A DNA stretch of 11,236 nt, taken from assembly GCA_904501675.1 (NCBI GenBank), contig CAJGCL010000062.1:1-11236 (forward strand), written 5' to 3'. Positions within the stretch are counted from its first letter, which is position 1. Each line of letters begins with the position of its first letter. Shown here piece by piece: positions 1 to 8,211 of the stretch. The stretch comes from Clostridiaceae bacterium (GTDB lineage: Bacteria; Bacillota; Clostridia; Oscillospirales; Acutalibacteraceae). A program made the position numbers and the translations under genes. The notes beneath the pieces were generated by a model. It saw nothing but the letters and a program-made list of their open reading frames with translations, searched no databases and was not told the origin of the DNA.

Positions 1-98
1 AGAATGTAAAAGTAGGTAATTACTACAGATATACAGTAAGAGCGGTTGGCGGATACTATAGCGGATTTGATTCAAACGGATTAGTTATTAAACGCTAA
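1..98 (+). CDS. C-terminal end of an FN3-repeat secreted protein (5' partial)
   Basis: The reading frame is open from the window edge (first full codon at 3) to a TAA at 96-98. It encodes about 31 residues ending in a stretch with the motif NYYRYTVRAVGGYYSGFDS and a final VIKR. This is the F-G strand region of an FN3-like module and closely matches modules 9 and 10 of the next gene, which carry YYRYTVRA followed by YSGFDT or YSAFDT. It is therefore the tail of a third tandem paralogue of the two large FN3 proteins downstream. Only 46 nt separate its stop from the next start and I see no terminator there, so it may be co-transcribed with that gene. Its N-terminal architecture cannot be seen here; a signal peptide and cohesin-like module are expected by analogy only. 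Confidence 0.8.
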   Translation, partial: NVKVGNYYRYTVRAVGGYYSGFDSNGLVIKR

Positions 99-131
99 AT
101 ATATCTGATTATTCGCAAAACTATCCGATTT

Positions 132-137
132 AGGAGG
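132..137 (+). promoter_or_regulatory. Ribosome binding site that fixes a TTG start
   Basis: A perfect AGGAGG lies 7 nt upstream of a TTG codon at 145-147. The peptide starting at that TTG has the Lys-Lys n-region and hydrophobic core of a signal peptide. The next in-frame ATG (181) falls inside the hydrophobic core and has no such site, so TTG is the likely start. Confidence 0.85.
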
Positions 138-144
138 ATTTATT

Positions 145-3100
145 TTGAAAAAATCAATTTCAATATTGCTTGCAGTTATTATGACATTATCTGTTTTGTC
201 TGCAGCAATAATTCCTGCAAGCGCTGCATTTAATGTAAGTACATCAATTGCAGTAACACCATCAGAATATGTGAATGATGAGATCACATATACAATATCA
301 CTTAAGGCGGGCGTTGAAAAACTTGTTGGTGCAAATTTCTGTATAAACTTTGATCCTGCTGTTTTAGAGCTCGTTTCCGGTACTGCGGCAGGCGGTAATT
401 CCACACCAAATGTTCCCGGTATGTATGAAACTGGTTTCAAAAACGGTAAAACTGATGAATATACTGTGGCTTATATTGTTGCTAATGGCGTTAATATAGG
501 TCAAAATACTGACTTTATTACAATTAAATTCAAAGCAATTTCAGATGAGAGACCAGAAACAACAGTAAAATTTACATGTGTTGAATTTGTTACGTATGAT
601 GATATTGACAACGATCTCAAAAAAGCAGACGGTGTTACACAGGAGATATATTCACATTCATTCAAAACATTGTGCACTCCTGTGATTTCTGCAGTTGATT
701 CTACAAAGGGTTCAATCAAAGTACAGTGGAAACCTTGTACAGGTGCAGATTATTACAATGTTTATCGTAATGATGGTAAGGTTTTCGAGGTTGAAAACGC
801 TACCTTATACACAGATATTTCTATAGAAGAAAACAAAGAATACACTTATAACGTATCTGCTGTTAACGAGTCAGGCGAAACAGCAAAGAGTGAAGGTATG
901 TCAGGAATGTACTTTGGTGCTATTGAAAGTGCAACAGCAAGTGCAGTTTCCAATGGTATAAAGATAAGTTGGAGCCCTGTTTCAATTGCAACAGATTATG
1001 ATGTTCTCAGAAAGCTTGCTTCAGAGGACGACAGCAAGTTTGTAAAGGTAACTAATGTTACAGGGACAGAGTATACAGATACTTCTGCAGCCAGCGGTGT
1101 AAAGTATACCTATTCTGTTCGTGCGCATTACAAGAACTACACAGCGGGTTTGGCTTGTGCATATCCTTCAGCAGTATATATTGCGGTGCCTAATCTTTAT
1201 ATCGCTAATGTTTCAGATGGTTTGCAGATTTCTGTCACTGCTGTAGGTGGTGCAAACAGTTACGAAGTTAAAAAGAGTGTAAATGGTGGCACGTTCTCTT
1301 TAATAAAAACTCTTGATTCATCAAGTCTTAGCTTTGTTGATACAAATGTATCAGATAACATTAAATATGCATACACAGTTCGTGCGATTGCAAATGACTC
1401 ACTCAAGAGTGATGTTTCTTCTCAGGTTGTTGCTACAAGACTTGCAAAGCCTGCTTTAAAAACAATCGAGAACAAAGATAATGGTATTTATATTACTTGG
1501 GGTCAGGTTTCAACTGCAACATCATATGATGTTTACAGAAAAACTGGTAATGGTGCTTTTGCTCCAATCGGTACGTCCAATACAGCGTCTTATACCGATA
1601 CTACAGCTGTAAGTGGTACAGCTTATACATATACAGTTGTTGCTAAAAATGCTACTGGTTGTAGCGCATACGATACTGCAGGTAAAACAATCAAGAGACT
1701 TAACACACCTGTAAATATCGTTTCAAGAACAAACGCAAGTGGTATTTATGTAACATGGAATGCAGTATCAGGTGCAGATAGCTATACTATTTTCAGAAAT
1801 GGTACAGAAATTGGCACATCAAATACTACAAGGTTTGAAGATAAGAGTGCAGCGCAGAACACAGAATTCAAGTATACTATCCGTGCGAACAGTGGTTCGT
1901 ATTACAGTGCGATAAATCCTACAGGTGCACAGGGTATGAATTTTGGTACAGTTTCTTTACTTAAGTATACCGCGATTAAAAATGGTATTACACTTACATG
2001 GAATAAGCTTGCTAACGCAGAAGGCTACAGAGTTTACAGAAAAACTGCAAGTGATACATCATATACAAAAATTGCAACAGTAACATCAGGTGTATCATAT
2101 AACGATACTCAGATGTCAAGCGGTGTTGTTTACTCTTATATGATTGAAGCTTATAAGGGTACTATAGTTGCAGATATGTCTGCCCATGTGCTTTCAGCAA
2201 AGTCTCTTTCTGCTCCTGTTTTCACTGCAAGAAACAGCGGTGAGGGTAAGGTTAGAATTGAAATTACAGCAGTTCGCGGTGCGGATAAGTATGTTATTGA
2301 AAGAGCAGACGGCAACAGCACAACATATCAATCATTAACAACACTCACAGGCGGTGTGCTTGAGTATATTGACAGCAAAAACATTGTTGCAGGTCAGAAA
2401 TATACATATAGAGTAAGAGCTGTAGCAAATGATGGTACAAAGAGCTTTGATTCCGTTGTATCAATGACAAAGATGATTGCTCCAAAGCTTACATCTTGCT
2501 ACAATGAAATTCCTGGTGTACAGCTTAAATGGACTGCAGTTGATGGTGCAACACAGTATTTTGTGTATCGTAAATTACCAAATCAAACCGGTTGGACAAA
2601 GATTGCTACTCTCGGTAAAACAGTAACAGCATATGTTGATGCATCTGTTATAGGCAACCAGGTTTACCAGTATACTGTTGAAGCAAAAACCGCAGATGGT
2701 CTTACAGGTTACGATGATATAGGCAGAGAGTGCCGTTTCCTTGAAACACCTGACCTTATCAGCAGAACAAATGCTGTTGGCGGTGTAACAATTAAGTGGA
2801 ATAAGGTTGCAGGTGCTACAAGCTACAGAATTTATCGCCGTGGTGCAGGTGTTAACTATTGGTATTACCTTGGTGATTTCCCTGCAACATTGGATACATT
2901 CACAGACCTTGAAACTGCAAACTACTTCCCTAATGATGCAAAGAAAAACAAAGAGGCAAAGCCAAAGAGTGGTAACTACTACAGATATACTGTAAGAGCT
3001 TCTTATGAAGGTAAGGATAGTTATGGTAAGGCATATACAATCTATAGTGGTTTTGATACAGAAGGTCTTTACCTTAAATATGTTGCAACACCTAAACTTA

Positions 3101-3636
3101 AAGCTGTTTCCAATGCCGGTAATGGTATAACAGTTACATGGAATGCAGTAAATGGTGGCGGTTCAACATGGTACAGAGTTTACCGCAGAGGTGCAGGTTC
3201 AACATATTGGTATTACCTTGGTGCAACTCAGAAAACCTCTTTTACAGATACTAAGATTGCAAACGCTAATAACCAGTATTACAGATATACTGTAAGAGCT
3301 GTTGCAGGTACTGCAGATAAGGGATGGTACAGTGCGTTTGATACTACAGGTCTTTTCCTTAAGAGGATTGTTAACCCTGTTCTCGTAAGCGCAGCAAGTG
3401 CAAATGGTGGTATTACAGTTAAATGGAAACCGGTTGCAGGTACAACAGGTTACTACGTATACCGTAAAACCGCAAGTTCAGGTTGGGTGAGAGTTGGTAC
3501 AGTTGGCGGCGCTAACAGTACAACATTCATTGATAAGAATGCATCACGTGGCGTAACATATACTTATACAGTGCGTGCTTGCTACGGTACAACCCTCAGT
3601 TCATATAACACTAAGGGCGTTTCCGCAAGGAGATAA
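145..3636 (+). CDS. Secreted cohesin-like/FN3 multimodular protein (11 FN3 modules)
   Basis: This 1163-residue protein is predicted to be exported. Residues 1-27 form a Sec signal peptide (MKK, hydrophobic core, cleavage near PASA/A). Residues about 30-170 look like a cohesin-type beta-sandwich, with a GANFCINFDPAVLELVSG strand motif and a later ITIKF strand. Eleven FN3-like modules follow, starting near residues 180, 260, 350, 437, 523, 602, 692, 781, 870, 984 and 1079. Most carry the signature W-x-x-V-x-G-A-x-x-Y-x-V-Y-R and a closing YTYTVRA strand. Module 9 is about 114 residues long because of a Lys-rich insertion. I see no catalytic domain, dockerin, SLH repeat, LPXTG motif or C-terminal membrane helix. 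The probable role is a cell-surface or extracellular adhesion or scaffold protein, an inference from architecture only. The start is TTG. It lies in tandem with two paralogues. Confidence 0.85.
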   Translation: MKKSISILLAVIMTLSVLSAAIIPASAAFNVSTSIAVTPSEYVNDEITYTISLKAGVEKLVGANFCINFDPAVLELVSGTAAGGNSTPNVPGMYETGFKNGKTDEYTVAYIVANGVNIGQNTDFITIKFKAISDERPETTVKFTCVEFVTYDDIDNDLKKADGVTQEIYSHSFKTLCTPVISAVDSTKGSIKVQWKPCTGADYYNVYRNDGKVFEVENATLYTDISIEENKEYTYNVSAVNESGETAKSEGMSGMYFGAIESATASAVSNGIKISWSPVSIATDYDVLRKLASEDDSKFVKVTNVTGTEYTDTSAASGVKYTYSVRAHYKNYTAGLACAYPSAVYIAVPNLYIANVSDGLQISVTAVGGANSYEVKKSVNGGTFSLIKTLDSSSLSFVDTNVSDNIKYAYTVRAIANDSLKSDVSSQVVATRLAKPALKTIENKDNGIYITWGQVSTATSYDVYRKTGNGAFAPIGTSNTASYTDTTAVSGTAYTYTVVAKNATGCSAYDTAGKTIKRLNTPVNIVSRTNASGIYVTWNAVSGADSYTIFRNGTEIGTSNTTRFEDKSAAQNTEFKYTIRANSGSYYSAINPTGAQGMNFGTVSLLKYTAIKNGITLTWNKLANAEGYRVYRKTASDTSYTKIATVTSGVSYNDTQMSSGVVYSYMIEAYKGTIVADMSAHVLSAKSLSAPVFTARNSGEGKVRIEITAVRGADKYVIERADGNSTTYQSLTTLTGGVLEYIDSKNIVAGQKYTYRVRAVANDGTKSFDSVVSMTKMIAPKLTSCYNEIPGVQLKWTAVDGATQYFVYRKLPNQTGWTKIATLGKTVTAYVDASVIGNQVYQYTVEAKTADGLTGYDDIGRECRFLETPDLISRTNAVGGVTIKWNKVAGATSYRIYRRGAGVNYWYYLGDFPATLDTFTDLETANYFPNDAKKNKEAKPKSGNYYRYTVRASYEGKDSYGKAYTIYSGFDTEGLYLKYVATPKLKAVSNAGNGITVTWNAVNGGGSTWYRVYRRGAGSTYWYYLGATQKTSFTDTKIANANNQYYRYTVRAVAGTADKGWYSAFDTTGLFLKRIVNPVLVSAASANGGITVKWKPVAGTTGYYVYRKTASSGWVRVGTVGGANSTTFIDKNASRGVTYTYTVRACYGTTLSSYNTKGVSARR
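2752..3378 (+). repeat. Recently related FN3 module pair (modules 9 and 10)
   Basis: Modules 9 (residues 870-983) and 10 (984-1078) share the motifs YR(I/V)YRRGAG, YWYYLG and YYRYTVRA. At the DNA level 2980-3000 and 3280-3300 are identical over 21 nt, exactly 300 nt apart, and the YWYYLG segments are also nearly identical. The truncated gene at the window start carries a close copy of the same segment at 21-44. This indicates module duplication or gene conversion within the array. Confidence 0.75.
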
Positions 3637-3648
3637 CATTTAAAATTT

Positions 3649-3678
3649 AATCCCTCGTGCTTGCGCACGGGGGATTTT
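3649..3678 (+). terminator. Terminator-like hairpin between the two FN3 genes
   Basis: A 12-bp stem pairs 3649-3660 with 3665-3676, with one T-G pair, around the loop TTGC. It is GC-rich near the loop and runs into a short TTTT (3675-3678). The U-tract is short, so termination may be partial and allow some read-through into the next gene. Confidence 0.65.
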
Positions 3679-3720
3679 GGGAACTTAAATTCTTGTTAAC
3701 TTAAGTTTTAGGAGAAATTT

Positions 3721-6700
3721 ATGTTTAAAAAAGTTTTATCAATGCTTCTTTGCATTGTAATTTGCATATCATGTTTTAGTGTTACTGCAATAGAAACTGT
3801 GGCGGCATATAATGTTAAAAGTTTATTTGCTGTAACAAGCTCACCTGTTAAAGATGGTTTATTGCATTATACTATAAACATAACTGCTCAGCAGAAAAAT
3901 ATTGCAGGCGCAGTTATTCTTGTCAAGTTTGACAGTACTGTGCTTAAGCCTGTTTCCAAGATTGATTCAGAAACTGCTTATTGCTCACCTGCACAGACTA
4001 CAAATAACAATACAGGTACAACCCAGAACTTTGAAGGAACTTTCGTTCATGGAGTTACTGAAGAAGATGCTAATGTTTATTCTATCGCTTATATGAACGA
4101 GACTGCTGTTTCTACAGGGATTGCAGCAAAAGGCTTTTTCAATATGGTCTTTGAGGTAATAGATGAGTCAAGACCTAAAACTAATGTTGAATTTTTCTGT
4201 AAGGAATATTATTCAACAAGCGAGATAGACAAAAATATTACGACTGCTGATGGTCTTCAACTTATTCAAAGCTACAGAAATATAGCTACCCTTGAAGCGC
4301 CTAAGGCAAATTCTATTAAACCAACTCTTGAGGGCTTTGATATAACCTGGTCTGCTGTTACAGGTGCAGATGGTTATGTAGTTTATCGTAGCACTCCGGA
4401 TTCAGGTAAAACAAAGGTAGGAGAGCTTGCGGGTAAGAACATCACAAGCTTTTCAGATAAAGGCCTTGTCAGCGGAGTGAACTACACATATACAATTACC
4501 GCAGTTAATAACTTAGGAACGGAGAGTATAGAGTCTTCCGGTCTTACTGCTAAGTTTATTGCAAAGCCACAGATTGATTATGTGAAGAACGTGGCTGGTG
4601 GTATTGAAATCGCGTGGACCGCTACTGCCGGGGCTCAAAACTACAATATTATGCGCCGTGTTGCGGGTGAAAAAGAGTGGAAGCGTATTGCTGTGAGGTC
4701 AGCTTCGCTTAACCCTGTATTTAAGGATACTTCTGTTACAGATGGAGTAGAATATGAGTATGATGTGAACTCTGCTACCGATACGTTTGAAAGTTTATTT
4801 GCTTCTTCAGGTGAAAAGGTAATTTATGTTAAGACACCCGTATTTACTTCAGTAACTAATACTATGAGTGGTGTTCAACTAAAGTGGTCTGCTCACCCTA
4901 AAGCAACAAAATATATTATTTATAAAAGAGTTATAGGTGTCGACGCTGCCCTTGCTCCATATGCTGAAACAGGCTCAATATTTTTTGAGGATACAGAGGT
5001 TGAAGCAGGTAAAACATATACATATTCAATAAAGGTTTGTACCAATAATGGCGATAGCGCATATAACACATCCGGATACACAATTACACGTGTGCCATGC
5101 ACAGAGGTGACAACGCTCTTTATTGAGAAAAATGGTGTTAAAGTAAATTGGAAATCAGTACCCGGAGTTGATGGATATTCAATTCACCGCAGGCCACTTT
5201 CTTCTAACGCGTGGACTAAGGTTGGTACAGTGAAAAATAATGTGTCATCTTTTGCTGATACAGGTCTTTCCAGTGGTACACAGTATGTGTATGCGGTTAC
5301 ACCTATAATAAACAATTCCGAAGGTGCGAAAATAGAGTCAAGCGTTATATACTTTATAAAAGCACCTGATAATGTGAATGCAACCAATGAGGTTGATGGA
5401 ATTAAAGTTACATGGAATCGTGTTGGTGGCGCTGTTTCGTATGCAGTTTTCCGTAAAGATAGTTTTGGAAATACAGAGCAGATAGGTACTGTTGAGGGTA
5501 ATACCAATGTTATTTTTACAGACAAAAATGTTCAGAATGGCAACACTTATTCATATACAGTAATTGCAATAAACGCTTTAGGCGAAAGCAAATCAAGTGA
5601 TTCATCCAATTCTTTATACAGATGGAATGAACCGGTTCCGGCAACGCCTGAACTTTATGAAGGTGGTATTAAAGTAAGCTGGTCTGCAAAAACAAATGCA
5701 GAAAAGTATGTTGTTTACAGATGTGTTGATGGTGTATGGTCTCCTATAGGCGAGTCGAAGAAAGCTGAATACATTGATACAGATGTTGTAAGTAACAAAA
5801 CATATTCATATGCTGTAGGTCTTGTGATAAACGGAAGTATAAGTGTTGTTCATAAGCCGGCAAAGGCTCAGATCAGATATATTGCTCCTGCCAACGAAAT
5901 CACAACTGCAAATGGTTCGAACTACACAAAGGTTTCATGGAAGGCTGTTGCAGGTGCCCAAAAATATTACCTTTACAAATCAGAAAGTAATAATGGTGGA
6001 TATAAGCTTGTTGCAAGTCTTGATTCCAAAACCTTGAGCTATGTTGATAACGCTGTTTCAGCAGGTGAGGAAGTATATTATTCTGTTCGTTGCTACAATG
6101 GTGAACTTACCAGTGTTCATTCAACAGGTAAAAGAAGCGTTTTTCTTGAAATTCCTAAAATCAAAGGTGTTACAAATGTTTACGAAGGACAGAATTTCAC
6201 ATGGAACGCTGTTAAAGGTGCAACAGGCTATAGAGTTTATAGAAAAATCTATGGCGAAAAGTATTACACTTATATAACAACAGTAGATGCAAATGTGCTT
6301 TCATACACTGATACTGAATGTATAAACGGCAAGATAATGTGCTATACAGTAAAAGCGGTTAATGATGACAGCGCGAGTGCGTATCTTGCAAAGTGTATGA
6401 CATACGTTAAAGCACCTACACCTGCTATTTCAAATTCACCAAGTGGCGTTTATCTTAAATGGGATAAAAATGATGCAGCTGTAGGCTACTGGATATACAG
6501 AAAAACACCAAACGCAAAGAATTGGACAAGAATTGCTTGCGTTAAAACTCTTTATTATACAGATGCATCTGTAAAGAGTGGTACAGAATATTTGTATACA
6601 GTTAAGGCGTATACAGGTAAGCTCCTTTCAGGTTGCAATATGAATGGTTGGCGCGTTATGCATCTTGCTACCCCAAAGATGACATCCGTTGCTAATGGAT

Positions 6701-7458
6701 ATGGAGCAGTAACTTGCTTCTGGAATGCAGTGCCCGGCGCTAAGTCGTATAATGTATATAGAAAAGTAGACGGTGCAACCTCTTGGACGTATGTTGGTAA
6801 TACTACTGCAACTCTCTACAGAGATACAGCGGTTAACAACCTTTCAACATATACCTATACTGTGAGAGCTGTTAACGGAGCTAACGTTTCAAGCTTTAAT
6901 TATGCAGGTAAATCTGTAAAATATCTTATTGCACCTACAGTTCAGATTTCTAACTCTACAACGGGTGTTTACCTTCAGTGGAAAAGAATAAAGGGTGCAA
7001 CAAGTTACTATGTTTACAGAAAAGCCGGTAACGCAAAGAGTTGGACTAAAATTGATACTGTAACAGGAAACTCGTACCTTGATACAAATATTAAGGCAGG
7101 CGTACAGTATACATATACTGTAAGGGCATATGGTTCAAAAACTCTTTCAGGTTGCAACTCGTACGGTTGGAAAACCGTTTACCTTAACACACCTAAGATG
7201 GTGTCTGCGTTAAGTTATCCTAGCGGTATAACTGTTAAGTGGAAAAAGGTTCCTGTGGCTACATGGTATGCAGTTTTCAGAAAGGCCGAGGGTGATAAAT
7301 CTTGGACATTAATTGGTAAAACAACAGGTAATGCAAATGTTACATATGTTGATAAAACTGCTAAAAGTGGGGTTACATATACCTATACAGTAAGAGCTTG
7401 CTATGGTAACTACCGTAGCTGGTTCCAGTCAGGTGTAAAGTGTACGGCTAACTATTAA
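3721..7458 (+). CDS. Secreted cohesin-like/FN3 multimodular protein (12 FN3 modules)
   Basis: This 1245-residue paralogue of the preceding gene starts at ATG, 6 nt after AGGAG (3710-3714). Residues 1-29 form a signal peptide (MFKK, hydrophobic core, cleavage near VAA/Y). Residues about 31-180 are a diverged cohesin-like module with the strand motif GAVILVKFDSTVLKPVSK. Twelve FN3-like modules start near residues 194, 284, 374, 462, 550, 639, 724, 813, 900, 986, 1073 and 1159, and the last one ends the protein. The four C-terminal modules are very regular (86 or 87 residues) and form a duplicated pair. As in the neighbour, no enzyme domain, dockerin, SLH, sortase signal or membrane anchor is visible. 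An extracellular structural or binding role is inferred; the ligand is unknown. The coding sequence ends 1 nt before the shared bidirectional terminator stem. Confidence 0.85.
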   Translation: MFKKVLSMLLCIVICISCFSVTAIETVAAYNVKSLFAVTSSPVKDGLLHYTINITAQQKNIAGAVILVKFDSTVLKPVSKIDSETAYCSPAQTTNNNTGTTQNFEGTFVHGVTEEDANVYSIAYMNETAVSTGIAAKGFFNMVFEVIDESRPKTNVEFFCKEYYSTSEIDKNITTADGLQLIQSYRNIATLEAPKANSIKPTLEGFDITWSAVTGADGYVVYRSTPDSGKTKVGELAGKNITSFSDKGLVSGVNYTYTITAVNNLGTESIESSGLTAKFIAKPQIDYVKNVAGGIEIAWTATAGAQNYNIMRRVAGEKEWKRIAVRSASLNPVFKDTSVTDGVEYEYDVNSATDTFESLFASSGEKVIYVKTPVFTSVTNTMSGVQLKWSAHPKATKYIIYKRVIGVDAALAPYAETGSIFFEDTEVEAGKTYTYSIKVCTNNGDSAYNTSGYTITRVPCTEVTTLFIEKNGVKVNWKSVPGVDGYSIHRRPLSSNAWTKVGTVKNNVSSFADTGLSSGTQYVYAVTPIINNSEGAKIESSVIYFIKAPDNVNATNEVDGIKVTWNRVGGAVSYAVFRKDSFGNTEQIGTVEGNTNVIFTDKNVQNGNTYSYTVIAINALGESKSSDSSNSLYRWNEPVPATPELYEGGIKVSWSAKTNAEKYVVYRCVDGVWSPIGESKKAEYIDTDVVSNKTYSYAVGLVINGSISVVHKPAKAQIRYIAPANEITTANGSNYTKVSWKAVAGAQKYYLYKSESNNGGYKLVASLDSKTLSYVDNAVSAGEEVYYSVRCYNGELTSVHSTGKRSVFLEIPKIKGVTNVYEGQNFTWNAVKGATGYRVYRKIYGEKYYTYITTVDANVLSYTDTECINGKIMCYTVKAVNDDSASAYLAKCMTYVKAPTPAISNSPSGVYLKWDKNDAAVGYWIYRKTPNAKNWTRIACVKTLYYTDASVKSGTEYLYTVKAYTGKLLSGCNMNGWRVMHLATPKMTSVANGYGAVTCFWNAVPGAKSYNVYRKVDGATSWTYVGNTTATLYRDTAVNNLSTYTYTVRAVNGANVSSFNYAGKSVKYLIAPTVQISNSTTGVYLQWKRIKGATSYYVYRKAGNAKSWTKIDTVTGNSYLDTNIKAGVQYTYTVRAYGSKTLSGCNSYGWKTVYLNTPKMVSALSYPSGITVKWKKVPVATWYAVFRKAEGDKSWTLIGKTTGNANVTYVDKTAKSGVTYTYTVRACYGNYRSWFQSGVKCTANY
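6418..7455 (+). repeat. Duplicated two-module FN3 unit (modules 9-10 and 11-12)
   Basis: Modules 9 and 11 resemble each other more than their neighbours: both have GVYL(K/Q)W, NAK(N/S)WT(R/K)I and LSGCN-x-x-GW, and both are followed by TPKM. Modules 10 and 12 likewise both begin KM(T/V)S and share SWT-x-(V/I)G. The two units span 6418-6936 and 6937-7455, each exactly 519 nt. This fits duplication of a 173-residue two-module unit. Confidence 0.75.
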
Positions 7459-7459
7459 A

Positions 7460-7507
7460 AAATAAATGACCTTTTCCTGGATTACCAAAGGAAAAGGTCA
7501 TTTATTT
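7460..7507. terminator. Bidirectional intrinsic terminator shared by convergent genes
   Basis: A perfect 19-bp stem pairs 7460-7478 with 7489-7507 around a 10-nt loop. It has an AGGAAAAGG/CCTTTTCCT core and A/T-rich ends that give a T-run on either strand. It closes the + strand FN3 gene and the - strand operon. The stop codon (7498-7500) and final codons of the PHP gene lie inside the right arm. Confidence 0.85.
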
Positions 7508-8211
7508 AAGTGATTAAATATTTCTTCTATTGTGTTCTTGGCAATGTCAATATAACAGTTGTCGGGTAAACGCATTTTTTCGAGGTAATGAGCATCTGAA
7601 TCTGAAATGATTTTCAATTCTTTCAGGTACGGATGCTTTTCTTTTAACTCCGTTTCTTTCGATAAATCGTATATTTCTGCACAATTGAAACCGAAACTTT
7701 CATCTATCATACCTAGGTTAGAGAGAATACTGAAAGAGGAGCGGTCTATATGAGCAGGGTAACAGATTCCGCCATGTTCAGTTACGATTGAAACTACCTT
7801 TGCACAACTTATTCCGCTTGCGGTTATAAGTAACTTTTCTTCGGTGCCTGTAATTTCATCGTTTTCGTTCATGTATATCTGCTCACCGAAAATCTGAGGT
7901 TTGTTTTTTACAGGTGGAAGAGTGCTGTATACATAATCTGAAAAGTTTTTTGCGTTTTCAATATCAGGGAAAAGACAGACAATATGAACCTCTTCTGTGG
8001 TGCATAGCTCCATACCCGGTATTACAGTCAAACCGATTTCCTTACCTGCTTTCATAACTGCTTCACAATTGCCTGAGGTATTATGGTCAGTAAGCGCGAT
8101 GGCGTCATATCCCATTATTTTTGCCATATTGACAATGTTTTGGGGTGTCATATCACCATCGCCGCAAGGACTCAGGCAAGAGTGAATGTGAAAATCGTAG
8201 GCTATTTTCAT
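7498..8211 (-). CDS. PHP-domain metal-dependent phosphoesterase
   Basis: This 237-residue protein of the PHP (polymerase and histidinol phosphatase) family is a cytosolic, probably di- or trinuclear metal hydrolase. Visible metal-binding motifs in order are H8-x-H10 in DFHIHSCLSPCGDGDM, D42-H43 in ALTDHNTSGN, E68 in PGMEL, H76 in VHIV, H154 in YPAHIDR and D206/H208 in SDSDAHY. All the expected ligands appear intact, so it is probably active; the substrate is unknown. It is the last gene of the operon. Its ATG overlaps the stop of the upstream DRTGG-like gene as ATGA (8208-8211) and it has only a weak ribosome site, so translational coupling is likely. Its 3' end lies in the terminator hairpin. 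PHP proteins of this short type recur next to putative sensory [FeFe]-hydrogenases, which suggests a signalling or phosphatase role; that part is inference. Confidence 0.9.
   Translation of the reverse strand: MKIAYDFHIHSCLSPCGDGDMTPQNIVNMAKIMGYDAIALTDHNTSGNCEAVMKAGKEIGLTVIPGMELCTTEEVHIVCLFPDIENAKNFSDYVYSTLPPVKNKPQIFGEQIYMNENDEITGTEEKLLITASGISCAKVVSIVTEHGGICYPAHIDRSSFSILSNLGMIDESFGFNCAEIYDLSKETELKEKHPYLKELKIISDSDAHYLEKMRLPDNCYIDIAKNTIEEIFNHLNK

Noticed and set aside
3694..3707. TTGTTAA followed by the palindrome AACTTAAGTT, resembling a Rex-type operator
   Set aside because: Only one half matches the Rex consensus, and the site lies directly upstream of an FN3 gene ribosome site, with no link to redox genes.
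3721..3807. Possible lipoprotein signal in the second FN3 protein (Cys at residues 11, 15 and 18)
   Set aside because: None of the cysteines sits in a canonical [LVI]-x-[AGS]-C lipobox, and VAA/Y at residue 29 is a good signal peptidase I site.
5184..5525. 113-codon open frame on the - strand inside the second FN3 gene
   Set aside because: It is antisense to a clear coding region, has no ribosome site or recognisable domain, and reflects the repeated codon pattern of the FN3 gene.
145..7458. CRISPR-like or DNA tandem repeat array, because of the obvious periodicity
   Set aside because: The periodicity of about 260 nt is at protein level (FN3 modules) and the DNA is diverged; there are no short identical repeats with unique spacers.
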